Below are positions 44,311-55,224 of a stretch of 64,000 nt of DNA, piece by piece (position 1 is the stretch's first letter; each line of letters starts with the position of its first letter). The notes below the pieces were generated by a model. The model made no database searches, had not been told where the DNA came from, and saw only the letters and a list, made by a program, of their open reading frames with translations. Both the position numbers and the translations under genes were made by a program. Source of the DNA: Prionace glauca (taxonomy: Eukaryota > Chordata > Chondrichthyes > Carcharhiniformes > Carcharhinidae); contig CM075760.1 of the NCBI GenBank assembly GCA_037974335.1, positions 5,949,432 to 6,013,431 of the forward strand, in the 5' to 3' direction.

Positions 44311-44933
44311 CTTGCCCCAAATTTTATAAATTGCCGCTCCCCCTATAAACTTGCTCTAATCTAGTTCACCTCGATTAAATCACTCCTCAATCTCCTTCTC
44401 TCCAATGGACAACAATCCCAGCATCACAAACCAGAAACTTCTGGCTAATTTGAACTTTTCAGAATAAAACTTACTCCCAAGAAATTCCTCCATCTGTTTT
44501 AACTGAAATTTGTCAACTTTTTAAAAAACTCTGTATTTTGCTTCTTAAAATTAAACATGTTTAGAAGAAATTCTTCAACCGATTTCATCAACTTTTTTAG
44601 AAATTATTTTCACCATTCTGAACAATGTAATGTTTCCATGTTTCTCTTCGAAAAATTTCCAACTTTTTAAAAGGTAGCTTAAACTTGCTGATCTTTTTTT
44701 CCCCAAATACTTTAACGAAAATTTGTCATTTAAAAAAAAAATTTTTCAGAAGAAAAGTTTTTCAGTTTTTTTTAGTCACCATTGTTTTTGAAAAATAAGT
44801 AGGTAAGATAAGTATCTTCATTGAAGCTGATTGCATTTGGTCAACATTTCCCTGAATTCGTCTAAATTTAGTGAAAATATATTTTTCATCAACACAGATA
44901 TGGAGTTTTAGAACTAATGTTGCAATAACATAG
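44311..44933. other. No gene seen; T/A-rich
   Basis: The region 44500-44770 is a run of short T- and A-rich pieces (TTCAACTTTTTAAAA, AAATTTTTCAGAAGAAA) that looks like an old low-complexity repeat. Confidence 0.45.
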
Positions 44934-45006
44934 CGAGCTAGCCAGGAGTCGAACCTAGAATCTTCTGATCCGTAGTCAGACGCGTTATCCATTGCGCCAC
45001 TGGCCC
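44934..45006 (-). tRNA. trnar-acg: tRNA-Arg (anticodon ACG)
   Basis: A 73-nt cloverleaf on the - strand with anticodon loop CTACGGA and B box GGTTCGACTCC. The acceptor GGGCCAG against CTAGCTC has one C-A mismatch. A second copy without that mismatch lies at 54500 in the other orientation. I see no TTTT close by. Confidence 0.85.
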
Positions 45007-45514
45007 GCGGCAAAAGCAGCTGCAGCACTATTTACATATCCGTCTGAAGCTTCAAAATTAGCGGAAACATGGTCAAAACATATTCAACTTAGTGAGGAAA
45101 TGTTACATAATTGAAATTTGCTATTCTCACTCACAGTCATTCTACTTTGCCTTGAATTGAGTTAACCTGCTGTGTTGGAATTCAAACCCTGGTTCTTAAA
45201 GCGTCATTTGCTTCTCTGCGTTATCAATCCAGCGTCAACAACATGGTTGGAAACCGCACCCCTCCCGCCAGTGAATCCACTATTGAATATTACCTGAACA
45301 CAGATCTTACAATCATGTGACATTGGCTCTTACTTCAGCCTCAAAATACATTCAGGAAAAGACAAAAGTGCTGAAAATTCATGACAACACAGAGCAAGAA
45401 AGAAGATAGACCTATTCTGACTCAGCACACATTTTATCAGTTCGTTCAGTGGCTAAAAGAGCATGTCAGAGGCTGGGAATCCTGCAGGAGTAACTTACCT
45501 CCTGACTCCCAAAA

Positions 45515-45830
45515 AACATCGAACATAGAACAGTACATCGCAGTACAGGTCATTCGTCCCACGATGTTGTGCTGAGCTTTGTCCGAACCCATGGTCAAGA
45601 TCAAGATCAAGCTATCCCACTCCCTATCATTGTAGAGTGCTCCATGTGCCGACCCAATAACCGCTTGAAAGTTCCTAAAGTGTCCGACTCCACTGTCACA
45701 GCAGTGAGTCCATTTCACACATCAACCACTTTCTGAGTAAAGAACCCACCTCGGACATCCCTCCTATATGAACCTTATAGCTATGCCCCCGAGTGACAGC
45801 TACATCCACCCGAGGAAATAGTCCCTGAAT
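45515..45830 (-). repeat. CR1-like LINE 3' fragment
   Basis: The + strand opens with the reversed tail (GAACATAGAACAGTACATCG). The body matches 35333-35690 (CTATCCCACTCCCTATCATT in both). A GATCAA triplication at about 45596 is local. Confidence 0.8.
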
Positions 45831-46099
45831 TGGTGGAACAGTCCACCATCGACGTCGCACAAGTCAGGAGTGCGATAGAATGTTCCCCACTTGTCTGCAT
45901 GATGCAGGAATCCACCAAAGGCACCTTAGACAGCACCTTCCAAAGACAAGACCACTTCCACCCGGCAGCACCCCCGCACCCCTCCAACACCACACAGACA
46001 ACAGCATCACCAAGCCTCTCAGCATTCTGTGTGGCGCCAATGTTACTTGCCACTTGTCAGCTCCAAACATAAACATAAAGTAGCCGACTGCGGACTTTC

Positions 46100-46185
46100 G
46101 AAATCTGAAATAAAAACGGAAAATACTGGGTGATGTCAGTACGTTTGGCACTATCTGTGGAGCGGGAATCAGAACTAACCTGTCC
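46100..46185 (+). repeat. Interspersed repeat family A, partial
   Basis: GGAAAATACTGGGTGATGTC ... CACTATCTGTGGAGCGGGAA is a decayed unit. Confidence 0.5.
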
Positions 46186-46297
46186 CGTCCAGGATGGGTG
46201 TGGGCGCCCATCCGTGCTCTTAAACGTTGCCTTTTTCCAGAGCCAGTGTGAGGCAAAATGCACTACCAATTAGCACAGAAAACCAGCAAGGTGATCC

Positions 46298-46370
46298 TGC
46301 CGAAACCGGGGATTGAACCAGTGACCTTTAGATGACCAGTCTAACAGTCTCCCAACTGAGATATTTCAGC
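46298..46370 (-). tRNA. tRNA-Phe-derived sequence with altered anticodon (GGT)
   Basis: The - strand is 73 nt and close to the tRNA-Phe at 26849. The acceptor (GCTGAAA/TTTCGGC) and anticodon stem (TTAGA/TCTAA) still pair. The loop is CTGGTCA in place of CTGAAGA, so the nominal anticodon is GGT. The B box is GGTTCAATCCC. The D arm also has changes (GAGACTGT). It is most likely a pseudogene. Confidence 0.75.
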
Positions 46371-46484
46371 TGGCGTGGAAGCAGGAAGCTTTCGTCTCCC
46401 GGATATCTAAGAGAGCAATGATTTCTGCCCATTTCATCTTTCTTCAAGTAATCTCAATCAAATGTCCTTAATGATAAAAGCAAA

Positions 46485-46605
46485 TTACTGCGGATGGGAA
46501 AAGAGGAAATGCTCCAAAATCTCCCAGTGTCTACAGCACCTGTAAGGAGTGAAAAGGGCGGACGTTTCGAGTCCAGATGACACTTTATCAAACGGAGTTA
46601 CTCCG
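46485..46605 (+). repeat. Interspersed repeat family A
   Basis: GAAATGCTCCAAAATCTCCC ... GGACGTTTCGAGTCCAGATG ... CACTTTATCAAACGGAGTT. It is collinear with the 21.7-kb copy. Confidence 0.7.
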
Positions 46606-47257
46606 ATCGAGAAGACAGACAGGAACACAGGCTGAATGGCTGTTTGTCGATATAAGCGACAGAATTGCCAACATTGAGATATCCCTGCTCAGCGGATGGA
46701 TTGGGACTTTCTAACTGAGGTTCAAATCCTGTCATTTTCACCTCCCGTCATTTCTCATCGAAACTTATTTTTGTTGAAAATTATTGGAAATAAAGCAATG
46801 GATACAGAGATGGTCAATTCATTACAAATCTCTCACATCAGCATCAATGAAGGTCCAGTGATCAGGATCGGCACCGTGACGCGGTTTCGATTCCCAGTCA
46901 CGGAGTGAATCAGTTTTTGGTTAATTCTTCATTTAATGAAAACCCGCCTCACAGCGTCTGTGAAGGGAACAACATCCAAATCTTCCAGCTGGATGAACTG
47001 GCATCGGAGCTGGAGAAGTCAGAGATGTAACACTAACGATAAACTCTGAAGAACATACATGCCAGATACACAACATACATGTCAGATACACACACAGCAC
47101 ACATGTCAAATCATGTCACTTTCAAGTTGCGTCTTTTAACTTTCTGGTCTCCACCTCAGAAATTTCCACATTCATCAAAAATCCCCCACCACAAACCCCA
47201 TCCTGCTCCTCAATCCAGTGGTAATCTTACTAGTACCAGGGTGGGCGGACAGCATTT
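46606..47257. other. No gene seen
   Basis: Near 46885 a GGTTTCGATTCCCAGTCACG piece resembles a B box but has no cloverleaf around it. ATGTCAGATACACA repeats around 47050-47110 are local. Confidence 0.4.
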
Positions 47258-47330
47258 GGCTCCATAGCTCAGTGGTTAGAGCACTGGTCTTGTAAACCAG
47301 CGGTCGCGAGTTCGATTCTCGCTGGAGCCT
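47258..47330 (+). tRNA. trnat-ugu: tRNA-Thr (anticodon TGT)
   Basis: A 73-nt cloverleaf with acceptor GGCTCCA/TGGAGCC, anticodon loop CTTGTAA, B box GAGTTCGATTCTC and discriminator T. All stems pair as in vertebrate tRNA-Thr(TGT), except one C in the anticodon arm edge. It looks functional. Confidence 0.92.
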
Positions 47331-47689
47331 CCGTCCAAAGTTTAGCTAAACTGTTGGAAAAAGGCAAATAGAGTGCGAGGCGAAACAGAGTCCTCTTATG
47401 AGTGGAGGGGCAGATTAGGTGCTAATTTGGAAAGCAAAACGATTTTCTTCTTCGTGAAAAGAAATCGAAAGAGCAGAACATATTTGTCGAGCTGATAAAT
47501 ATAAATGTTGATATTAAGAATGGAACCGATGCGTTTGTACAAGGAATTCTTAAAGTTAGCATGTCGGTGCAGCAGATATTTGAAAGGGAAATTACATTTT
47601 GTTCTTATTGCTGACAGACTGTAGTTTTAAAATACGAGGTGTTTCTGCTGCTACACAGGATTTTGTGGAAACCAGGTTGAATATTCTGT

Positions 47690-48130
47690 GCAGATGTGAC
47701 TTTCACACTCAAAAAGGGACATGCTTTATGATCATTAGATACAGTAAAGAGAAGGTTCATCAGAATGTTCCCTGGGGTCAGTGAGTTGTCCTGTGATGAA
47801 ATTCTCTGGAATTTAGAAGAATAAGCGGTGATCTATTTAAACTTACACAGTGCTGATTCGGTTTGATAGGATGGAGGCTGAGAGATTTTCTTTATCTCTG
47901 CTGGTCGGGAATCTAACCCCCTGCGGCACAGATCACCGGCTGGTCATTTAGGGCTAAGATAAGGAGAAATTACTTCACTCAAAGGGCAAGAATCTTTGGT
48001 ATTTTCTGTACCTGACAGTTATGTACGCCCCATAATCGAGCACATTTAAGGTTGGGATAAGCAGGTTTCTGATCTCTTAGAGAACTCAGGGACATGGGAA
48101 GCTGGTGGAAATTTATCCATGAGCCACCTG
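47690..48130 (+). repeat. Old LINE 3' fragment
   Basis: Sense-strand remnants: GGTTCATCAGAATGTTCCCT, ATTTAGAAGAATAAGCGGTG, CTTCACTCAAAGGGCAAGAA. They follow the order of the RT C-terminal region in the younger copies. No frame is open. Confidence 0.65.
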
Positions 48131-48714
48131 CCTTTTGTCTCGTTTCTTTTTTTTTATTCACCAAATACAAGTTTATTCCTTCTCATTGTCATGTTTATAT
48201 CACACGGAAGTGATATAAACTTGTGGCCACAGTGCAGAATCCAAACCACTGGTCCAACAGGGAAGCTGACAGTGACTTTCCCAATTAGCGGATCACCATC
48301 ATTTTAGCCTTTCTCTTCCCTCTCTTCCGTCACCCAATGGGCAGGTTTCTCACTAAAAAACGCACTCTGCTTGTACATACACTTGACATCTGCCATCGAG
48401 CCTATGGTGGTGAAAATGATGACTTTGCACCATTGGAACACCCGGGTTCCGCCATCACCAGCTCAATGTTACCTTGTCCATCATTCCTTGCGTCAAATAA
48501 AACATCTTCCAACCTTACGTTCTGCCCCTTTTAAGAACATACCCCTGATTTCATAATTAGAGAATGCACGGTGATCCCATCAGATTAATTAAAATTTATA
48601 AAAATTTGAATAATAGAACTTTTCCCTCAACCTGAAATAAAAATGATTTGGAAAAAAAACATACCAAAAAGTCATACAACAATAACTGTCTTGCAGTTAT
48701 TGTTGTAATTGGCT

Positions 48715-49259
48715 GAACACTTTCCTGGTGTTGAAAAAGAAGGTGCTGTTTTGCAGGAGAAAATTGTGGTGCATGTGGTCTGCCGTGGAATTTAAAATAA
48801 CAACAGGATTGTGGACAAAACAAAAAACCCGCTGTAATCTGCTGGTCTGGTGGTTAGAGTTTGAAGCTTTCACTGCTGTTTTGATTGCAGGTCAGGAAAT
48901 GAAGATTTATTGCTCTCCTCCAATCCCTGACAATAAATATCAGTTATTTCCCGGCAGAACGCTCAAATCTCAGCCTCGCCTTGTATCCTGTCCTTTCTCA
49001 AGTCAAGACCCTGAGCAAATTCAACAGGGAGCCATATTGTTCTTTCTGAGGTCGAGACGAGGTTAAGGACAGTTTAAATCGAGCCGGCTCCTCACTGCAG
49101 CTCATTGTGTTTCTGACTGGAGATGAGTTTTGTTTGCTGCACATTTCAGGATCATCTGATTCGGTTACGATTCCCTCATGGCCCATCCCAACTCCACGGA
49201 TTCTGATATATTTCATTATTAATGCAATGAAATGACATGACTAGGCTGCTTTCCAATGT
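48715..49259 (+). repeat. Duplicated flank upstream of tRNA-Leu(TAG)
   Basis: It is collinear with 25430-25989 (both contain CTGCTGGTCTGGTGGTTAGA and TTTAAAATAAC/AGTAAAATAAC pieces). It ends at the tRNA start in the same way. Confidence 0.75.
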
Positions 49260-49341
49260 GGTAGCGTGGCCGAGCGGTCTAAGGCGCTGGATTTAGGCTC
49301 CAGTCTCTTTTGAGGCGTGGGTTCGAATCCCACCGCTGCCA
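49260..49341 (+). tRNA. trnal-uag: tRNA-Leu (anticodon TAG)
   Basis: An 82-nt class II tRNA with acceptor GGTAGCG/CGCTGCC perfectly paired, anticodon loop TTTAGGC, long variable arm and B box GGTTCGAATCC. TTTTTT follows at about 49354. It looks functional. Confidence 0.95.
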
Positions 49342-49657
49342 GTATTGGTGCAATTTTTTGTCCTTGGAGCTGAAATCCAACAGCTCGGGTTGGACGCAGG
49401 ATTCTGTGCGGTGCCGTTTTTGACAGTTGCCCTTGTAAGAACAGAATATTGCGTTTGACTCGTCAATTGTCAGTTCCAACACGACACAGCCAAAAAAACC
49501 ACGCACCGACCTCCTCTGAAGGCAAGTCCGGGACACGGCCTTCAGAATGTTCTCCCACCCCCAGTGAGTCTCCAGAGTTCAGAAGCTGTGACATCTTCTT
49601 CAGAGCCTTCAGTGTACAATCGATGGAGACGAATATCACGCGAAGGCCATCTCCACC

Positions 49658-49680
49658 GCCCCCCCCCCCCCCCCGCCCCC
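49658..49680 (+). repeat. C homopolymer run
   Basis: A run of about 18 C with one nearby G. Its length is likely to be unstable or miscalled. Confidence 0.9.
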
Positions 49681-49939
49681 ACGACTTCCCTTCAAAAAAC
49701 AGAGCAACAGGAAATTGAGAAACGACGAGCTTAAGGACAGTTTAAATGATGGTGTCCCTTCAGTGCAGCTCATTGTGTTTCTAAAGTGAGATGATTTCTG
49801 TTTGTTACACAGTTCAGGCTGACCTGATTCAGAGAAGGATCAGGCTCAATCCTCCCGATGGCCTTTCCCAACTCCATTTCTTTAAACGAATTTCAGTAAC
49901 ATTTCCATTAAATAATATGATTGTGACACATGTCAATGT

Positions 49940-50009
49940 GGTTGTACGGCCGAGCGGTCTAAGGCTCCAATCTCCGTGGAGGTGTGGGTTCGAATCCCAA
50001 CGCGAGTGA
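49940..50009 (+). pseudogene. tRNA-Leu pseudogene (anticodon arm deleted)
   Basis: It keeps CGGCCGAGCGGTCTAAGG and the B box GGTTCGAATCCC but lacks about 11 bases that include the anticodon. Its upstream flank (49730-49939) matches the flanks of the two intact tRNA-Leu genes. Confidence 0.88.
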
Positions 50010-50430
50010 AATGGATTGAAATTTTGATCCTGACTGCTGTTGTAAGATTGAATGCAGGAGTGTGCGCAGTGTCGTTTTCGTCATGTGATTCTTCTGTGAA
50101 ATGTGCGCCTTTTCCTCCAGTTCACTTACAGTATTACTTGTATCTGTCTGTTTGAGCAGACACTACTATCAGAAATTTCTGATGGTGAATAACCATATTT
50201 GTCTGCGCCCCTATAAACCCATTAAATTCTGTTGGAGACTGAACGAGATGGGAATAAATGCTCGGTGTCTAAATAGAACTTCCCCGTCAGTGCACCTTAT
50301 TTCACAGGAAGTATTTGAGGGTGAAATCAGAGAAATGATAACATGTCTTTAACATCGAGGTTCAGATAATGTGCAGCAACAAACTGAAACCAAATAATTT
50401 CCCTTCCCCGACATAAACAAGCTTAACGAT
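50010..50430. other. No gene seen
   Basis: The piece AACATCGAGGTTCAGATAAT near 50352 recurs as AACATCGAGATTC(A/T)GATAAT near 54933 and 55193, so it is part of the tRNA-unit duplications. Confidence 0.5.
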
Positions 50431-50503
50431 TGTTTCTGCCCGGTTTCGAACCGGGGACCTTTCGCGTGTGAAGCGAACGTGATAACCACTACACTACAGA
50501 AAC
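50431..50503 (-). tRNA. trnav-cac: tRNA-Val (anticodon CAC)
   Basis: A 73-nt cloverleaf on the - strand with acceptor GTTTCTG/CAGAAAC, anticodon loop TTCACAC and B box GGTTCGAAACC. It looks functional. Confidence 0.93.
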
Positions 50504-50922
50504 AACTGGAAAACTAACGGAGCAAATCAGCCAGTCTGTAATGTTCAACTGCGCTGTGTTGCTGCAGGTTCCGATGGTCAGACTGAGAGCCCATGTCACT
50601 GAATTCAGGAAGATAACCGTTACTTTCAATCTGATTGTACATCTTATCCCCAAAATCAAAATTTAAAAGCGTTCGTCTCACAAATATCTAAGGGATCAAT
50701 GATTTCTACCCAATCATTAATGCATCATTTTCACCTTTCTTCGAATAATCTCAGCATTTGTATCATCAGCCCTTTGTAACCTGTCGCTCCCTTTTTTCTT
50801 TGTTTTTTAAATGTGACATTTCCAATTCAGATACTAAAGAGGAAATCTCCCTATACTGATTCCGACAGAACTGGTGCAGACCGGGAAGTCACACACGATT
50901 GTTGTACAACAATAAATCTACA

Positions 50923-50994
50923 TTCCCTGACCGGGAATCGAACCCGGGCCGCGGCGGTGAGAGCGCCGAATCCTAACCACTAGACCACCAGGGA
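50923..50994 (-). tRNA. trnae-cuc: tRNA-Glu (anticodon CTC)
   Basis: A 72-nt cloverleaf on the - strand with acceptor TCCCTGG/TCAGGGA, anticodon loop CTCTCAC and B box GGTTCGATTCC. It matches vertebrate tRNA-Glu(CTC) over its whole length. Confidence 0.95.
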
Positions 50995-51059
50995 AGCTGA
51001 TGAACACTTTATAAAATATTAATTTATCCATGAGCCACCTGCCTTTTGTTTTATTTCTA

Positions 51060-51310
51060 CACAGGGAACACAATCTCAGGATAAGGAGCTGACGATTCAG
51101 GACTGAGATCAGGAGAAATTGCTTCACTCAAAGGCTGGTGAATCTTGGGAATTCTCTACTCCGGAGGGTTCTGATGCTCCATCATTGAACACATTTCAGT
51201 TTGGGTTAGACAGATTTATGATCATTCCAGGAATGAATGGAAACAGGAATATGGAATTGGAACAAATACTCAGCCACAAGTTCATTTTTCAATTTTTTTT
51301 ATGTTTAAAG
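51060..51310 (+). repeat. LINE 3' fragment, inverted copy of 43385-43640
   Basis: The open stretch 51119-51316 reads E-S-W-E-F-S-T-P-E-G-S-D-A, N-T-F-Q-F-G-L-D-R. It is the + strand twin of the 43.4-kb fragment. Confidence 0.75.
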
Positions 51311-51420
51311 GTATAATTACACATATATATTATATATATATGATATATATATATATATGTAATGGTGTACAGATATATTTATATGTGTATATGTATATAT
51401 AATGTTATATGTAATATGCT
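51311..51420. repeat. (AT)n-rich microsatellite
   Basis: TATATATATATGATATATAT and variants. Confidence 0.9.
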
Positions 51421-51572
51421 TGAAGTCAATAGTCATTAAATAATGTTGGTAATACCAGATAACAGTACAACCGGGAACAATTCACACCTATTTTTTATTG
51501 GCACCCACGGTCCCATTGCCAACAGGCAACTGTTTAACCGTGAATGCTGATGCTGAGGAAATAGTAAAATTC

Positions 51573-51593
51573 CGTCCCTGGGTGGTCTCGATT
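51573..51593 (-). pseudogene. tRNA-Asn 3' end fragment
   Basis: The - strand reads TCGAGACCACCCAGGGACG, the T arm and acceptor of tRNA-Asn. The downstream flank (CAGGCAACTGTTTAACCGTG) is the same as that of the 52.6-kb gene. Confidence 0.7.
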
Positions 51594-52331
51594 TCTGAAC
51601 GGACTAAGGAAAAAAATGAGCGCCAAGGAATGGAAAATCCAGCGAAAAAGAGACATGTGTCCAATTATAATGAAATATTATTTGATAATGTCTGGATGAT
51701 AAAATGGACAAATCTTTAAATCACAAAATGGTAAGTTTATACAATAATTAGCTGGTAATCGACATGTTCAGTAACGGGAAGGTAAATATGAATGCAAGTA
51801 TTAAATTCGCTATCCTTTGGCCAGATTTCCCTGTGAATGTTACTGACAGAGATATTAATGCCATTGCTCTACTGATTGTTCCCTTTCCATGGAAACAGGG
51901 AAATAAATTTTCCTCAAATATCTTCTCAAACCTGCTGCACTAACCTTGTGATTAAAATGATACATCACCGCCATCTGCTGGCGGCCCACAGAGACTGCAG
52001 GCGCTGGGGCTTGTGAGTCTGCGAACCGGTTACTGAAATTTGAATATTGAACGATATTGTCCGAGATTGGAGTTTGTAAAAGGATCTCGGCTGGCGTATT
52101 CGCCCTTTTTATAACCAGACACCGCAGATAAACCGTGTTCTTCATTTCCCATTGGGAGATAATGTCTGGAGATTGAAGTTGGGATTATTTGAAACTTCAA
52201 ATTGTACATTCGATGCAGTTATCAGAGTTAATCAAATTCAGAATCTTAGTGGGTAAACATTGCTGCCCTCTGCAATTCGTTTGTCAGACATTTTCACGGT
52301 TTAGTCTTAAAAAAGGTACAAAGAATCAGAC

Positions 52332-52335
<4 letters not shown>
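51594..52335. other. No gene seen
   Basis: No supported feature. Confidence 0.4.

Positions 52336-52366
<31 letters not shown>
52336..52366. repeat. (CA)n microsatellite
   Basis: About 15 uninterrupted CA units. Confidence 0.95.
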
Positions 52367-52367
<1 letters not shown>

Positions 52368-52627
52368 GTATTGGAGCCGATAGAGAAACAAGGGGGCATA
52401 CACAGATTCAGGGACACATATAGATGCAGGGGCACACTAGATTCAGATACACCAAGATTCAGGCGCAGACATATAGAGATCCTGGTGACTCGAAAGATAC
52501 AAGGGCACACACAATGTCTCAGCTTGTACACGACCAAACTCTCTCTCGTGGTTCCAAACTTTTCAATGAGTTGAAGCAGGCAACTGTTTACCCGTGAATG
52601 CTGATAGTGAGAAAAATAACAAAAATC

Positions 52628-52701
52628 CGTCCCTGGGTGGCCTCGAACCATCAACCTTTCGGTTAACAGCTAAACGCGCTGACCCATTGCGCCACAGAGA
52701 C
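52628..52701 (-). tRNA. trnan-guu: tRNA-Asn (anticodon GTT)
   Basis: A 74-nt cloverleaf on the - strand with acceptor GTCTCTG/CAGGGAC, anticodon loop CTGTTAA and B box GGTTCGAGGCC. One mismatch is visible in the anticodon stem (TTTAG against CCGAA). An A5 run on the + strand gives a Pol III terminator just downstream. It is probably functional and the better of the two Asn copies. Confidence 0.88.
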
Positions 52702-53120
52702 TGAGACAACAGCAGTTAAATGTATTCTAAACGAGTGTGTCAATGACCACAATTCTATTTCTGAAAACCTGTTCCAGAAATGCAGCATGACCGCACTGTT
52801 TACAATTCTATACAAGCCTCTTTAGATCCGTTGATCCCGCAGCACTGCTGTAGTGTGTTGGTTATTCCCTTTCTCCTATGAACGGGCAGGTAAAATGAAT
52901 CCATGTTTCTTATCACAGGCAGGAATTCAACGGGAGGGAAGGGAACGAACCACCAGTAGCCCAACGATCCAATACTTTCCACTCAATCATCAATAATAAC
53001 GTTCACAACTGCACCTCCTTCCGAATATTGTGATCCATTTCCCTCGCGATTTGTTCCAATACATAATATTTCCCTTGTTTTCTCCTAATTTTGGCAGGAG
53101 ATTCGCGTCAATATACAGAG
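52702..53120 (-). repeat. Inverted copy of 42700-43129
   Basis: The reverse complement of the segment upstream of the 43.1-kb tRNA-Asn. Homology goes on through the tRNA, so the tRNA was duplicated with its flank. Confidence 0.85.
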
Positions 53121-53142
53121 TGAACGGAGAAAGAAGAAGCTT

Positions 53143-53213
53143 TGCATTGGCCGGGAATCGAACCCGGGCCTCCCGCGTGGCAGGCGAGAATTCTACCACT
53201 GAACCACCAATGC
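53143..53213 (-). tRNA. trnag-gcc: tRNA-Gly (anticodon GCC)
   Basis: A 71-nt cloverleaf on the - strand with a perfect acceptor GCATTGG/CCAATGC, anticodon loop CTGCCAC and B box GGTTCGATTCC. It looks functional. Confidence 0.95.
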
Positions 53214-53835
53214 TGTTCTTGTTAGTCCTACCTCTACATGCTCTCTCTTCCTTCACACTCAGCAGCATTGTAATTTTCTGACTTTATCCTTTCGTTCCCC
53301 AAATGCCCACAAATGCTCTCACTCAAATCTCACACGCAACATCGCACAAGCCTCTCATGCTGTTCAACACCTTCCTTTCATTCACAACCGCATCTCAAAC
53401 TTTCAACCTTCCTCCAAAACACAAGCACTCTGCAACAGTCCCCCTCTCACACAGCCTCATTCTCCCAAATAAGCTTCTGCTTTCATCACATCAGTCTAAA
53501 CACACTTAAAACGTATTCAAATGATTTGCACACCGCCTCTTGCACTCAACCCATATCACTACAATACGCCTCATGCCATTCTGCAAAAGCTTTAAGTTGC
53601 TACTTTTCTTCAAAGCTGGTACCCAGTGCGACACCAGGCCAAACCTCCACTTTCAACACTTGATAACACTTAGATAGGGTTACAAGTTAGCTCGGAATGA
53701 GTTAAAAAATAGGAGAGCTAGGAGGGGGCATGAGAAGTCCTTGGCAAGTCGGATAAAGGAAAACCCCAAAGCTTTTTACTCTTACGTTAAAAACGCGCAT
53801 TAAATCTTCACATATCGAGGCTAGTCTGCGATATC
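53214..53835. other. No gene seen; C-rich, G-poor on the + strand
   Basis: The stretch 53240-53660 is strongly strand-biased (C/A/T-rich). Its open frames follow the composition and show no domain. Confidence 0.45.
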
Positions 53836-53873
53836 TGAAAGCGCTGAATCCTAACCACGAGACCCCCAGGATC
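53836..53873 (-). pseudogene. tRNA-Glu 5' fragment
   Basis: The - strand reads CCTGGGGGTCTCGTGGTTAG then GATTCAGCGCT, the D arm and start of the anticodon arm of tRNA-Glu. The rest is absent. Confidence 0.65.
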
Positions 53874-54263
53874 CCATCTGCCTGATTCTCCCAGATACTG
53901 GTTACAGGAATGTGCACAGCGCCAATTGTCCGCACTCATACACTCCTTCCTGTCTGTTAAGATTTGAAATTGTTCATATTTTCACATTGGCTTCCAGTGT
54001 GATGAAAGCAGAGCTGTGATAAGCTGATGTTGTTCAGTGGATTTACTGCAGTAAGGTTTATGTCAGTTCGATGCAAACATTGGTGTTTGAATGTAGTCAG
54101 TTACAGTGAAATTTAATACGTTGGAAAGGAGCCTACTGGCTTTTACAGGAGGAACCAGCAAGGGCAATGTAAATCTGAATTGTGCAACGGGACTGATATT
54201 TCTCCCTGCTGTTCAAATTGGCACAAGTATTGATCCACGATTTTCAAGATTCACCCCGTGTTG

Positions 54264-54303
54264 GGTTCCGTCGTGTAATGGTTAGCACTCTGGACTCTGA
54301 ATC
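54264..54303 (+). pseudogene. tRNA-Gln(CTG) 5' half
   Basis: GGTTCCGTCGTGTAATGGTT through CTCTGAATC is the 5' half of tRNA-Gln. The sequence then jumps to a piece like 44024 onwards, so an internal deletion took the 3' half. The upstream flank (AGGAACCAGCAAGGGCAATG) matches that of the 43.9-kb copy. Confidence 0.85.
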
Positions 54304-54499
54304 GAAAGAAAAATTTGCCAGCCCGTTGAACTGCTGTTACTCAATTCAAGGGCAATTAGGATTGGTAGTAAATGAATAAAGACAATCTCAATAATGGACC
54401 TTTTCCTCACAAGTAAAAGCAAACTTTCTGACAGTTCATGTGCCTGAAACTTTCGAAACATCGAGCTAATATGTAACAACTATCCTAATGATCACATGT

Positions 54500-54572
54500 G
54501 GGCCAGTGGCGCAATGGATAACGCGTCTGACTACGGATCAGAAGATTCCAGGTTCGACTCCTGGTTGGCTCA
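54500..54572 (+). tRNA. trnar-acg: tRNA-Arg (anticodon ACG)
   Basis: A 73-nt cloverleaf with acceptor GGGCCAG/TTGGCTC, anticodon loop CTACGGA and B box GGTTCGACTCC. It looks functional. It is in opposite orientation to the 44.9-kb copy. Confidence 0.92.
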
Positions 54573-55224
54573 GTACAAACCTTTAAAAGGTGTTCATAAA
54601 TTCCTTGTTACTTTCGATGAAAAAACTATTTAATATCTTTATACTTATTCAGACAAATGTTGGCAAGCATATTTTCAGCTTCTCTGGAGAAAGTAATGTT
54701 AGGAAATTGCTAATGAACAGCAACCGACTATTTTACGTTATTTTTTTCGGGAAAAAATCATTCAATAAAATTAGGATGTTAAATAAATGCTAACCGCAAA
54801 TACATTTTGGACAAAATTCAACATGTCTTTGAGAATTTACACAATTTTGTCATTTTTTTCATAAAATTCAGCATTTCTGATTTTGGAGAAAGCATTTCAA
54901 GCTGAGGTCAGAGCAAAGATAATATGACTGTAACATCGAGATTCTGATAATACTCAGCACCAAACTGAAATCATACAGACTTCCCTCACCCTAGCATGTT
55001 TCAGATGGTGATTAACTATGTTAGTCTGTACCTAAACCTATTAAATTGTCTTGTAGACTCGATGACTTGCTGATACGTGCAGGTGTCAAAATAGGAACGT
55101 TTCTTTCCTGACAATGCATCAAACAATTTATCATTTCTTATTTGACACAAAGCATTTGAGGCCGAGGCCAGAGCGAAGATACTATGTAGGTAACATCGAG
55201 ATTCAGATAATGTTCAGGAACAAA
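54573..55224. other. No gene seen
   Basis: AT-rich. It contains two copies of the AACATCGAGATTC-GATAAT piece noted at 50352. Confidence 0.45.

Noticed and set aside
46870-46910. A tRNA-like B box (GGTTTCGATTCCC)
   Set aside because: No acceptor, D or anticodon stem can be drawn around it.
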